Positions 1 to 11,532 of a DNA stretch of 64,000 nucleotides are shown in pieces. Each line of letters opens with the position of its first letter. The first letter of the stretch is position 1. The position numbers and the translations under genes were made by a program. The stretch covers positions 11,228,001 through 11,292,000 of the forward strand of contig CANUEZ040000116.1 of assembly GCA_948099385.1 (NCBI GenBank), read 5' to 3'. Origin of the DNA: Fasciola hepatica. Its lineage: Eukaryota > Platyhelminthes > Trematoda > Plagiorchiida > Fasciolidae. The notes beneath the pieces were generated by a model that was given only the letters and a program-made list of their open reading frames with translations, made no database searches and had not been told where the DNA came from.

Positions 1-1145
1 GAACGAATAAAGCGGATTGAGTGCCATCACCAGCGTGGAGATTTGCCGATTGTATTTCCGTTCTGCTGTGTACAACAGCTCCAAGGATTTGGTGTCTGTT
101 GATGCTTCGCAATCTTCACAGGATTCCGCTTTCACATCATCGTGTGGCGTAATGGCTGCATGGTAATTTTGTCAACTGGTACCTCGGCTGATGACAAAGG
201 AGATTGCCAATGAGGAGAACTTCTAGGGAGCATATTGCAAAATGGCCTTCTGAAAAACTGATATCAAGGAATTAACCCCCAGCCAGTCTCTTCTTGATCG
301 CAGAAGAACGACCATCACTCTGCAGTTGCTGTATTTTGACCAGAAAAATTCTGGTGTGTCGGTGAAATGGCAGTAAAATGTACCAGAGAGGCTAGATACA
401 AGACACATACTAAATTTCCTCCGAGCAACACAAAGAGTATGATCATTTTTCCACGTTATTTTCATTACAAGGACCCAACTATGAAATAGCACTAGTAGTC
501 AATCTCGGAGTGGACCTGGCAGCCACTCAGTACAAAGGCTAAATTTGTACATACCGACTGTAATAATAAATATTTTCATACATATTTATTACTTTCTTGA
601 GCTTTCAATTCCGATTATGGGCTAACTGATTTAGTGATATTCGCGTCGAAACTACCTCCTAGTTATGCAAGAGGAGTGGGTAATGGGATGAAAACAGTTA
701 GCAACTGCGGTGTTTTGCGGCTAGAGGATTAGCGCAGGGGTAGCAGATTAGTTCTGGTCTTACCGGTTGGTAATATCAGGTTGCAAAAGAACTAAATGGA
801 ATGTACAGCAGATTCGCGCAGGCGATGGCGGGTTTGGGATAGGTGGGGGAATGTGGCTGATTCGCTGTATAGAGATGCGCTACTTACGTATGATTTGCTG
901 ACGAGGCGTCTCAATTCCCAAAGCGGGGTTAGAAGGTGCAAAACTTGTTCACGCCTGTTAGTCCACAGAAACGCAAGCTGGTTGGTAACCAAATGTGTGT
1001 AATTCCGCTGCCAACAATTACTGAGAACCTACATCGTGTAATTTTTCAGTGAAGAAAGGGCATGTAAGCTCTGTGCATGAATACAGTGTGCGCTGGCACG
1101 GAGGGTGGATTTGAGGCAAAGATATAGGCAGAATGGAAGGATACC

Positions 1146-2280
1146 GTGAGGGGCAGCGGGACAGTGCCAAGGGAAATGGCCCATGGAGAACTAGAGGACG
1201 CGAACGAAATATATAAATATATACAGGCACAGATAAATAAGGGGAGAGGCAGCAAGGAGCAATGAAGTGATAGAACACTGAAGTAGCAGAGCTTGGGAGA
1301 GATAGGTAGGGTCAGATCAAGTAGTACAGAATTAACTTGGGAAAATCATGATGAATCTGTTCATGACAGGTGAACATGGGGGATCGACATGGAGCAGCGA
1401 CCTTGGAAGCGCGGAAGTGATGACGGCGGTGAGCGGCAGTTCATAAACGGGGAAATATGAGGGAAAGGATCGAAGAAAACAGGCAAGGGTGAACCTTACA
1501 ATCTGAATGATACAGGTGTGACATGTGGTGACGGTCGAGAATGAGTGAAGCGGTAATAACCAGACGTGCTCCATGCAGCCAGATGATGGCTGTGAAAATG
1601 GCTAGAGACCGCAGAGTGTATAAAAATACAGAGTGGTCAAAGTAGTGTGAGATATCAGTGGAGGAAGGTAACCCGAAGGTAAGACTGTTTATGGTGGAAA
1701 GTTGCAGCTGTTGTAGCAACGAATAACGTGAGGGAGAAATAAGGAATTGGAGGATCAGAAGGATCAGGTAATTCCAGAACGTATGGCTTGAAACTGAACG
1801 TGAAAATCGTGACACTACAAAGTTGAACATTAGGTGGAACGTGAAAAAGCAAAGCAGCCTGAAAAGCAAACTGAAGATGCCTATGGCGAGTAGTACACGA
1901 AACAAGAGGTGAGTGTACTGATCGAAGAGGAACGGGTAAGAATGATTAATCAGATCGTTTTACTGCAGAAGAAAAAGGATCGAGACCGGGGAGAAGAAAA
2001 TAAAAGGAAAAGAGAGAATTGCCCGGGTGGGTAAACCTGTGATGGAACCAAACGCATGAAAATTACTTGCTCGTCGGAGTCGGAGAATTGAATTGTAGAT
2101 CTACTTGCCCGCAGGAGATTGCGCAAACCGACTGATCCAAAGGTAGCTAGTCGGTGTACTGCCTAATGGAAAGATCCACAGAAGAATGGTGGGGTCAAAC
2201 AAGAGGAATATGGTGAAGGCAAATAGAAAATTAATTTGGCTGTAAGTGATGCCAAGGTTGAAATGGCGAGTTTTTGTTTG
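1146..2280. repeat. 1.1-kb near-identical duplicate, copy 1 (partner 29489-30624)
   Basis: Reading the two stretches side by side, I counted roughly ten differences over about 1135 bp, in direct orientation and 28.3 kb apart. Similarity falls off sharply on both sides although the flanks remain distantly alignable. Long minus-strand open frames here (for example 1441-1905) are duplicated too, but they resemble no protein I know and probably reflect the purine-rich composition. Confidence 0.85.
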
Positions 2281-2620
2281 ATCGGTCATGACCAAAGAGG
2301 AACGGGTAAGAATGTCCGATCAGGTCTTTTCTCTACAGGTGCTGCCTAATGGAGTCCGAGCACTACATAGAAGTTCCCCGAAAAGCAAACCTCTGATGGG
2401 CAAAAGGTACGAGAAATGCGTACCCGTGGATTTGGGGGAATGGAACTGGAAGGCAGTGTCTGCAGACAATTGCACAAGTGGATAAAGCCGGGCATTGTCT
2501 AGTATGAAGATTCACAGAAGATCTGGGGAGTCAAGCAGGGAAAATATGGTGGTGTAGAAAGAATAAAAAATATAGTTGTAAAGGATGCCAAGGTTGGAAA
2601 GAATGCTTATATGGCGGTTG
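1921..2620. repeat. Two diverged tandem units of about 340-370 bp
   Basis: The stretch beginning GAAGAGGAACGGGTAAGAATG near 1925 recurs near 2293 (AAAGAGGAACGGGTAAGAATG). Order is kept downstream: a GTGATGG/CTGATGG segment, a TACTGCCTAATG/CATTGTCTAGTATG segment, and GATGCCAAGGTTG at both ends. The second unit is diverged and shorter. The near-identical duplicate at 29489-30624 carries only the first unit. Confidence 0.65.
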
Positions 2621-3386
2621 GGCATGGACACCTGTGGGTCCGGTTCCTATTGGCAAGAGCTATGAGACAAAGGGATATCGAAGGAGAGAGCAAATTTATG
2701 GCTAGTGAGACATAAGAAAGCTATCAATGGGCTAAATGAGCACAACGGGTACCAGTTTATCAGAGATTCGGGGCTCGCGTCCAGGAAGCGGGGGATCCTG
2801 GGCAGCTGAGCCACCAAGAGAGCAACGGAGTGACGATCAGGTGACGAACTTTTAACCGAAGTCGTGGGCTGAATATTTTGTTGGTATTTTCTGCGGATCT
2901 TTCTGAGCCATTGAAGGGTAGATGAATGTAGGTGGTTGCCTGAAAAAGGGAAAAAAGTAAAACGCATTCTGAGATTCTCCCATCTGGGGATCAACGGTCA
3001 GTGGTAAAAAGAAACATCCAGTAATTTAGAAATTGGCAATACTTTGGGAAGGATGCGAAATACGAACTGTTGAGGCTGGACGGGGATGCAAAAAACTGGT
3101 GATAACTAGGAATAGGGGTAGAGGTGCCACGAAAATTATTGGTGGTCGCTGGACTGTGATTTGGTGAAGAAATACTTGGGCGAGCTAAGTGGACCTGCGC
3201 CAGTTTGGACCGAGCAAAACGGATTTAGCATGATGTAAACAGGGGATACGAATTGAAACAGTTCCCTCCAACGGAGAACCTATTACATGGGACAGGCAGG
3301 AAGGAAACTCTGGGCCCAGGATTGTAATTACTTTTTTGGGCGTATGTTATCTTGGTGGACTATTTGACTTGGCGGCGCGAAAGGCT

Positions 3387-4424
3387 GCGCAAGAAAAATA
3401 ATAATATTATTATTATTTATGGTATATTTCTTGATCGTGGCATGATCAGAGAACACAGCGATTCACAGTAATGTAGGGTAATCACAATTTTGAAGTTCAT
3501 TGCCCACGCAATTGTAGTAATAGAACGATCAGCTTGGACGGCGTTTAAGTGAGCTAAGGTGGAGAGGGTTGGCGCGGCCATTGCGTATCGGTTTCAAATT
3601 TGGAAAGGGGACTATACGGTAGGCGGGATAGACGTAGGAATGCAGATAAAACGATACTGAAGAATGGTAAAAGTGCACTGTTTGCAAGAACCCATAACTA
3701 AGGCTTCCATGATTTGCGGCTTAGAGATCCACTGCCTACTGTGTGGTACGTGGGCCTCCTTGCTCGTGGCTCAGAACCACGTGCCAGTAACCCAGACCAA
3801 ATTGGTTAACACGCCCCCCCCCCCAAAGTGTACAGATCATTTTTGGATACGAGTGCCGGTACTTCAAGGGCTTTGTTTAATTCCTCTTCGAATTTCGCTA
3901 AGTGGTCTTTTGCATGGATATTTTGTTGGAAGCTTATTCCACATTTGTGAATATTTAACATCAAGGTTATACCTTGGGCTGATTCTCGAGAACAGCACAA
4001 TCAGAGTAAGTGCTGCTTCGTAATGGATACCGGAGGCTCAAACGGGTGCGTACCACACGAGAGGCTTTGCGGGATCCGTTTTTTAATATTGGGTGGAGAA
4101 AGGGAAAGTTGTTCTTTATCCGTCGGAGCCAAAGAGGTTCGAGTTGTAGCAAGTTTGTTGTTGGTTGCAGTTGAGACTAGACGAATAGCCAACTATTTGT
4201 TTATTAATGGTGCTCTGAACAGTTTCCGAGGCAATCCTGTCACACTGGCTCATGTTAGAACTAACTATTGCACTATAGTCCAGCATTGGTTTAATGTGGG
4301 TTGTATAGGCACTGAGAATACTTTCACCCGAAATTGAATGTTCTGCAAACCATTTCTGTTAACCTGCTTGATCTCACAGTGTGAGTGTCTGTTTGCTCCA
4401 AGAAGTTGAAAGAACGGGAGAATT
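3387..4424 (-). mobile_element. LINE-1: 5'-truncated CR1-like LINE, RT C-terminus plus 3' UTR
   Basis: On the minus strand, 4300-3970 encodes in shifting frames the C-terminal part of a non-LTR reverse transcriptase: the LEPLWLRRIKNNFPF block (around 4152-4100) is the conserved PLWLRR region seen also in LINE-E (58560). The 3' UTR (about 3800-3400) is similar to the reverse complement of 62300-62690. The element ends in an ATT-rich tail at about 3387-3410, preceded on the minus strand by CAAGAAATATACC. It abuts the tail of the next LINE at 4425. It is broken by frameshifts and non-functional. Confidence 0.7.
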
Positions 4425-4442
4425 ATAATAATATTGGTTTAT

Positions 4443-4458
4443 TTCGGACAACTCCGAA
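4443..4458 (-). other. LINE 3'-terminal hairpin, best-preserved A-type example
   Basis: TTCGGA, a CAAC loop and TCCGAA form a perfect 6-bp stem with a 4-nt loop (palindromic, so visible on both strands). On the LINE sense strand it is followed by AATAAACC and an ATT-rich tail. Equivalent hairpins occur at the other LINE ends. In CR1/L2-type LINEs the 3' end is recognised by the RT; this role is inferred from position only. Confidence 0.6.
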
Positions 4459-4898
4459 GTATGCTGCAATGCAAGATGAAACAGTAAGGTTGGATGCTGA
4501 ATCAGATGTTTAGGAGGATTGTACAATTATGTGTACGCCACTAAATTTAAGAGAAAGCGTCCAAGCCCATTTTTGTGGTACCGCCCGGATAATTTAAACT
4601 CAAGGTCAGGTGGTCGAGCCGGTCGAAGGTGGGGTGCAAATATTCTGCCAAAGTGTGGAGTGGATGGGGAATAGTGAAGATTCTCCAAAATCCTACGGAA
4701 GGAGGGCTGTCCTGCCGGAGAACCATACTGTATTGACGGATACATGGGTACCGTGAAAAAGGAACAATCCCAAAGGAGAAGTAATCAAGAAACAGAGCTT
4801 TGCGATGTATGAGAGGGGTTGCGGCGTAAAATCTGACGATGAAATAAAGGTGGCACCCAGGTCAATTGCTGATGATTTGTTGGGGATCAGGTGACCAC

Positions 4899-5570
4899 CT
4901 ATACCAAAAGTTTCGGGAGGGGCATGATACTTTTATGAAAGAAAGCAGCTATATCCGCCGAGAACTTTATTAGCCAATCAGTGCACCACGAATTGAACAT
5001 CAGAAAGTCCTCCGAAGTCTTTGCTTCAATGTTAACCAGTGAACTGTGGTCGATGGTGTGCAACAGCTTCTCATTTCCGGCAAATAAAAAGGAATCCCAC
5101 GGCGAACCGTGATAGGCATGGTAATTTTTACATGAAGAACAACAACAGGCCCAGTACACTACATTGGACCACCCGGCTGGCCGCAGGGATGGTTGTGGAA
5201 ATTGTGCCTCTTCAGTGTTTACTACTTGACTGCGCGAGGACAAGTACTATTCTAGAAAGGCGTACAGCGGGTCAAAATGCCGTGTCCAGACCTTTGGTGA
5301 CTAACTAGTATGAGACACCCCATCAAGGGCTTTAGGCATGTCTAAAAAGGTTGCGATCCTTGCCTTGCCATCGTTGGCAGCTACCGTAATGAAGTTCAGA
5401 AGGTCAGTCGCACAAGATGCGTGGGGTCGATGTTTTTGGAGACCACGTTTACCTCCAATTATAAGGCGATTTTCGAGGAGGTGATCGGTTATTTTACCCT
5501 TGATTAACCTCCGCGTAGTTGTCGTCACTACTGGGGTGTTATTCACAGGCCGGTAGTCGGCCGATTCATC
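4899..5570 (-). pseudogene. Reverse transcriptase palm fragment of LINE-2
   Basis: Two overlapping minus-strand frames carry RT blocks. 5546-5301 holds TPVV followed by a helix and the motif-A region (FLDMPKALDGVSH, the F.DL.KAFD.V motif with D to M and F to L damage). 5243-4899 holds the motif-C region (FLFAGNEKLLHTID, from FADD-x-K, with both Asp lost) and the W..W..KFSA block that follows. The frames are out of register with each other, so the gene is dead. Confidence 0.7.
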
Positions 5571-5830
5571 CCGTGTTCCCCTCTCATGAATTGCAATGAT
5601 AACCGATGCTTTCTATTGTACAGGGTACCTTGTAGACAAATTAAATAAATTTGACAAAAGATTTGAAGTATCAGGGCCCCCACATTTGAAGGTGGCCTAT
5701 GGTAACGAGTCCGACCCGGGGTGATGAGACATTCCGATATTAAAAATTAAAGGTTTGATTTCGGAGGGTAGGAAAGTTGCAGAAGAAAGCTGCTCATACG
5801 AGGATGCTGATGGATTGTAGAAAAAGAGCT

Positions 5831-6121
5831 CTATGCTCCTAGGTTAGGAAAAAGCAAAAACTTGTTTAGCGCCTCTGTCATATCCACGGGTTTCTTTAAG
5901 GTGCGCATCATTAGAAGAGAGAGAAGGGATGGATGATATTTGCTTGGGTCTCCTCGATTACAACAATTTTGCGAAAATCTCGACTTTCTTGAAATGAAGT
6001 TGACCCTCTGTTCCCGTTGTATGGCTTCACTCTCGGAGTGCCGTAGTATCGTTCCACATAAACGATTTAGCCGTTTAAACTGTAAAACATTCCTTGTTCT
6101 GGGGTAAGCATGGAAGTCCAC
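5831..6121 (-). pseudogene. LINE-2 linker between endonuclease and RT
   Basis: This minus-strand open stretch aligns loosely with the pre-RT region of LINE-E (57000-57330): a basic helical segment followed by the EALNKFLLFPNLG block, matching the EAFSTYFAS block there. It lies just upstream of the RT fragment in the expected order. No catalytic motif is present. The assignment rests mainly on position and this short match. Confidence 0.4.
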
Positions 6122-7731
6122 TTAACTTCGAGTCGGGACGAGACAGTTTACTGCACTTACGGCAAACTGAAGATCGTTTTGACGGGGTTATTACATTAGG
6201 GCAGTATTCAAACATGAAAAAGAGCTAGTCAGTAGCCAGCTGGGGACCAGCACTCAAAAGGAAGGTACTCAACTTTGGTTGCGAGTAGAAGAGGCAGTAT
6301 GTTCCATTCAGCCATATAATATGACTTGTGAGGAAGCCGGCTCCTTATATTTTGTGCGCATTGTGAATCTGTAGTAGGCAGTTGCATGGGTACTCCCAGG
6401 TAGGTCACTCTGAACTATTTTTATAACTTGGGTTAATCCTAGCGGCAAGATTAAGCTAAGCTTGTTGCCGCATCTGACCGGGAAAGTGACCTGCTGCGCA
6501 AATCTCCCGAAGCAAACGCAATTCAAAAAAGCAGCAAGTGGCGCGGTGCAGTAAGTTACTCCCAGTATATTTCTGGTGAGATAAAGTCGCCCGTTTTCAG
6601 TTTTGGGCCAAATAGGAGATGGCTAATTAGGCTGAATGCCTCCATAATTTGACGACGACAGCCAGAACTGGGTCCTGGCGGACGGCATAAGCAACCTAGC
6701 TGCAGTTCTTGAGGTTCGACTTCTACACTGAACTATACAGAATCAACAAGTCCATCTAGGGTAGATGTTGAAAGCTTGTTGCTTTGAGAGTTTCCTTCCT
6801 GTACACTGGACCGTTACTTCCACGTCGATGTGTCCTTCACTAGATAGGAGCCCGTTAACCAAGATTCCGCCACCAAATAAGTTTGTAGTCCTTTATTATT
6901 GCGTCTAATCTTACGTACTGGATTCTGTTCCTGCTAGGGCGTGCAATGACCAACCGGAATATGAAAATTCTAGCCCCCCTAAAGCCATTGCTTGTAGTAG
7001 TATTTACGGCCCCTTAACTGCAGCTCTTAATTTAAAAAGAATCTTCAGTGTAGGGTGCAAGCTTCCTCAATTTATCGTTTTCAAATTCTGCGAAAGGTCC
7101 TGGGTGTGCACGTGGAATGTTAAATGACTGGGCATTAGGTATGTCATTAATGTGGAGCGGGTCGGAACGGTTCATGTGAGGCACACCCGGGCTGTGGGGC
7201 CATGATTTGCCCACCGTAACCCCCAAAGGATTTGCAATTCCGCTGGAAAATGGGCACAAGCCGTTAGAAAGAGGCTACGTGACGAGCTTGGATAGTTTAC
7301 CGGAGGGGGAATTAGAAAGATGGAAACAATGGGAGATTAACTGTCTTAGCGTGGTTGGAAACTTCCATTAGTCTGGAGCTGCGTATGGACGTGGACTGCT
7401 CGTCATACTATCTTTTTTTATTATGGGTTGGGCCCCGGTTCTGTTGTGTTGTCTTCGTGAAAGTACCCTCTTGGTTCGTGTACCGAGAGAAATGGGAATC
7501 CCTGACGGGGCAGTTGACCAATGACGAAGTTGACCTGGCGTAGGAAGTATTATCGTCATTGTTCGTGCATCCCAGTATCGTTCGCCTGTGTTGAAGACCT
7601 AGCTCTGGCAAGTGACCTCTCTTTGACCGGCTTTTCTGAGCGGATATTTATTGCCTGCAACATATTTGGCATACCAGTTGCACGCCTGGGTATTTCAGTA
7701 GGTTCTAAATGGAGGCCTTAGGAGACGGAAA

Positions 7732-8660
7732 TTAGTGCTGCGGGTGTAACTTCACTAGGAACTTCATGTCCCGAAAAACGGTCGTCCGAAGCTGGGGACT
7801 TAATGTGAGGGCCCTCTTGGGATGGAACCCTAGGTCCATTTGATGTATGCTGTTGCCTTGGCGAGGTAGCTGTAAAAAGGCGGGAAGAGATTCGTCTAGG
7901 TAAGCTAATCGTGTGGGAGTTCTTGGATTAGAAGAGCGAGGGGCTTCTTCGGCCCTGGTTGAAGAGCTTGGAGATAAGGGTGACTCCTTGATCTCAGTGC
8001 CAGTTTTAATGGAATTCTTGGCGGCACATCTTATCACTTCTCTTTGCAGAGACCTTATGTCAGCTTTTATTTTCATTGATTTGGGCTTTAAATCACTTGC
8101 AGCCATGCGTCGCATTTAAATGAATTATATAGCAATGCTTCCATCAGGAATTTTGACTAGAAGAGGACAGGCACTTTTTGGCGAACTTCCTGGCCTGTTT
8201 CAGTGACATGGAGAGTTGGCCATACCCGCGGCTTGAGGGATGCTAGACTTAACCATTGTGATTTGTAGACTATCAGGGATGTTAAAGGCAGCTGCATTTT
8301 TGGCATTCTGCAGCCGCAACAGGATTTTCGGCGCCAATGAGTCAGAAAACGTACTAGCTGCTATTAGCTGATAAGGACTACGGAAAGCCGTGGGCCTAAA
8401 AATAAGTTGATGGTGTTGGATTTGACAGTAGCCTATCAGCTGAGATGATATAGGCAGACATGTCTGCCAGATTACTTTTCATGGTGCTGGCTCTTCTTCT
8501 GGCTTCCTCGAATGTTTCCGCCACACTGTGAACATCTTAGTATCCGGCTGTTTCGGTTTCTGAGACACGGCAGAGAAAGAAGGCACTGGTTTGGACCGTA
8601 AGCTTGTGAAACGTGCCGTTCCTTTTTCCGGAATCTTGATGTTAGGCAATAGGATCTATG
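7732..8660 (-). pseudogene. LINE-2 ORF1 (gag-like) remnant
   Basis: On the minus strand, 8400-8250 contains an AKNAAAFNIPDS block that matches the SKNAIAFNLLDK block of the LINE-E ORF1 (54460-54500), and 8115-8040 contains MKIKADIRSLQREV, matching the RITADNTHLRREV region after 54697. A Ser/Pro-rich stretch follows in both. LINE ORF1 proteins bind RNA; this one is interrupted by stops and frameshifts. The frame is open from 8115 to 7732. Confidence 0.55.
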
Positions 8661-10286
8661 GTACTGACTACCGGATAGTCAACCCAGTGTCAGGTAATTA
8701 TTGCCTCCGCTGGTTGATTGTGTAGCTAACTCAGGGCCGCCCACGCGAATAATAGGGAGTGAAAATTCGGACAAAGAAAAGATTTCACAAATATTGCGAT
8801 GGCTAAGGCTTTTGAATAGGATTTAGGTGAAATATTCCTAAAATAACCAATGTTGAAAATTGGTGAAATATACAAAACACGCCCTGGCATTGCGCATTGC
8901 TACATCAATAACATCGAGACCCGCTTCAGTACGTCCGCAGCATTTTCAAAGGGAGCCAATCAAGGCTACCTGAAAGTTGAAATCAGGTGGTCTTGTCCTT
9001 TCTTGTTCTTCTGTTTAGGCTTAGTATGGTGAAATTTCTAGATTTTTCTTTAAGTATTTTGAGTTCGTTACTTACCACCATTGGTAGTTGCGTCAAGCCA
9101 CGCTGAGACCCTAAACCACTATCGCGAAATAGTTACGTAGGTATTTTCAGAGTGTTCAAAACCCAAAGCCCACCGAAGTTCGTCCAGAACAAAGACTCCC
9201 AGCAAAGTCAATTCCAGTAGGTGATTTACTGCACCCCGTATTCTGTAATTCCCCTCTTTAACGTATACTTACAGCCGCTTTCTACGAAGTGGTTCTTTAC
9301 TCATATAGTTGTTTTCCGTTTTGAAGCTTCTCGTCCATCAGTGGAATTTCGGGAAAACACCAGTGTTTCTTACTGGAACTACACTTATCTGTTAACATTT
9401 TCACACGTGTGAAAACTACCTTTGAATTACTGGCACACAGCATATAAGATCTAATTCATACGATAGCCGAAGTTACTGCACAGTTCCTTGACTAATCAGT
9501 ACCCCTCATAAAGCCGATCGCGAAAAAATGACGTCGAGAATGACGATCGAGATTTTTAAACCCCTCAGTGTGCGATTTACTATTTTAAGGAACCATAAGC
9601 GAATACAAGCACCTCCCGGTGTACGGCCTAGATACAAGCTCTGTTAGGCAGATTTAGATGACTTTTTGACAAGGACAACCAAAGGCCAGTACATTCAAAC
9701 TAAAATAAATCAATAGGCTAGACGGGCTGTATTGACTAAAGGTCTGCTATTAAGGCTGGCATCCCTCACACATTACTGATTCGGCAAACGCCTAGGCGCT
9801 CGGAGTCAAATAGCAGCCGAAAAGTGTATCCATACATTTGTTGCGGGAATGTATTTTGGACCGTTTACCTCCGTCAGTGGTGAGGAATACCATCCTCAGA
9901 TCTTTCAGTATGGCACATTACTGGTGTCATTGCACTAGGCCACTTAGGCAGACACAAAGCAACAACAGCTCCCCACTTTCCAGATAAATATGAGACTACG
10001 GAATTTGTCAGTAAGCGGCCGGTTTAAGCAAGAAATTCTTCTTTCAAGACCGGTAGAAAAACTACTAACAGAAATCTACAGAGAGGAGTTTCTAGATTGG
10101 TAAGTAACACCGAAATTTTGGTTAATATCTCAGGTTTTCAACCCTCACAGTCAAAACTTCAGCCACTCACTGAGGTTTCTGTTTCCCCACCAACCTTGCC
10201 TTGTACCCCTCAGCCGGTATCGGTGGATTAGGTAAGTCTATGTCATCATTGCTGGCATAGCAACCTAGCAAAGGATCTACAGCAGT
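8661..10286. other. No recognisable gene; unassigned sequence
   Basis: Only short open frames without known motifs occur. The right part may include the 5' end and ORF1 N-terminus of LINE-3, but I could not align it. The only notable structure is the 18-bp palindrome at 9398-9415. Confidence 0.4.
9398..9415. repeat. Perfect 18-bp palindrome containing CACGTG
   Basis: TTTTCACACGTGTGAAAA reads identically on both strands and contains the E-box core CACGTG. It could bind a dimeric bHLH factor or be chance in 64 kb; no nearby gene supports a function. Confidence 0.5.
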
Positions 10287-11040
10287 TTGGACTGCCACCA
10301 CCTTCTTTCTAGGCCGAACACTGCGAAATCCCCTATTCTCAAACATTTCCTCTCTCAGTGCTCACCCATCAGGCCAGCGAGCTGCATAGATGTTACTTCT
10401 ACCGCTCCCAATAATTCGTCACCAACTCTCACAGTAACATTAGTAAGGCCCAAACTATCATCTCTCCAGAACAATAACGGCAACAAGTTAGACTCTGAGA
10501 GCTACAGTGCAGTTGTCCATCACAGGTTGCCAAGGTGTCCGAGAGAAGACTCTTTCTTTAAAGAAAGAAAAGTACCACCTAAAGATGACCACTTTAGAGA
10601 CTTCTGGCTGCAGTAAATATTTTGCGCGTTGTTTGCAATTTATCGAACTGCATCCACCTGTACATTCTACTGTCGTACGAAAGTATACCTCTTTAGGCTC
10701 TTTTCTTCAAATGCCTAGCAAACCATTATTTACCCCACGACCTCGGTCTTCCCCGCTTGCCAGTCCCACGTGCTCATTCCCGAACCTTCCTCCACCTTCT
10801 GTCCTATCCAGTTCCCCCTCAAAGTTACTTCCCTTACCGGGGCCAAGTCTTTCGCAGGCTAGAGCTGCAATCTTATTTTTCCCTTTCATAAACAAATCTA
10901 TTGGTGCTCCCAGGTTCAGTCCCCCTTCCTCCGCCTTGATCCAGTTTATTCACATCTTTCACGTGCTAACTACACACGATCGTGTGCTTCCTCTCAAAAG
11001 CGACTATGTCGAGCTTTACAGGAACCGCTGTAATTTTTAA
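10287..11040 (+). pseudogene. LINE-3 ORF1 Ser/Pro-rich remnant
   Basis: Two overlapping plus-strand frames (10287-10616 and 10507-11040) are rich in Ser, Pro and Thr, as is the second half of the LINE-E ORF1 (54720-55910), and lie just upstream of an endonuclease start. No zinc knuckle is intact. Low-complexity composition limits certainty. Confidence 0.35.
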
Positions 11041-11160
11041 CTCACCCGTTGCTGCCTCCGGGAGTACCTCCTCTACAACCACCTACAGCTTTAAACTATC
11101 GAAGTAAAAACGTACTTGGCATTTTGGCGGATAAGTTCCTACTAGATATTCCCCCCATTT

Positions 11161-11532
11161 TTGCCTTTATCTGACACAAACTTATCCACAACACCTAACC
11201 AACTTTCATCCCCCTCATTGCATTTACACGACGGTCATATGTTTATGGGAGCCTCTAGTAGTGTTCACAATATAGAGCTCCGACCTCAGAATTTATCTTT
11301 TATATTACTCAGGGCTCGATCGGTAGTAAACAGGATGCACTTAGGGCGCTCCACGGACCTCACAGTAGATCATGACTTCATTTTTATAAATAAAGCACGT
11401 TTGTCTGATACTACCCCCACTGGAGGCACTTCCGTGATAGGTTACAGGGCCTTTAGGAAAAACCGATCACGCCAGGATGGAGGAGGCCGTCTAATCTATG
11501 TGGGAGAAGGTCTTGCCTCGTCTTTGCTTTAG
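11161..11532 (+). pseudogene. LINE-3 EEP endonuclease N-terminal remnant
   Basis: The region 11290-11500 translates to a degraded N-terminal half of a LINE endonuclease: LLRARSVVNRMHLGRSTDL (from the LLNARSL-x-NK block), then DFIFINKARLSD (from DIIFITETWLSD, with the catalytic Glu replaced), and a GGGRLIYV block. In intact LINEs this domain nicks the target site. The loss of the catalytic ETWL element and downstream stops indicate a dead copy. Confidence 0.7.

Larger units (their letters stand above)
1..3386 (-). repeat. LINE 3'-UTR-derived repeat fragment (U1), non-coding
   Basis: No coding region is supported here. The middle part (about 1117-2286) matches 29456-30630, which lies downstream of a LINE 3' tail at 28905, so I infer that this stretch is the 3' non-coding part of a minus-strand LINE whose tail lies beyond the left edge. 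The plus strand is strongly purine-rich, as in the other copies of this family. The segment ends where the tail of the next LINE fragment begins, near 3387. The first kilobase and 2620-3386 carry no recognisable gene. The LINE origin is inference; the repeat relationship is directly visible. Confidence 0.5.
4425..8660 (-). mobile_element. LINE-2: decayed CR1-like LINE with remnants of ORF1 and RT
   Basis: The 3' end is at left: an ATT-type tail, AATAAACC on the minus strand, and a perfect 6-bp hairpin at 4443-4458. Reading leftwards from 8660 on the minus strand gives an ORF1-like region (8660-7732), unclear sequence (7730-6130), a linker before RT (6121-5831), RT palm fragments (5570-4899), then a short 3' UTR (4900-4425) resembling 15140-15560. 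The RT C-terminus seems deleted. Many stops and frameshifts are present. Confidence 0.65.

Noticed and set aside
1441..1905. 154-codon minus-strand open frame, also at 29783-30247 with one difference
   Set aside because: It lies in the near-identical duplicate, so conservation is expected from recent duplication. The hydrophobic, Ser/Leu/Phe-rich composition fits the reverse of purine-rich DNA and no motif is visible.
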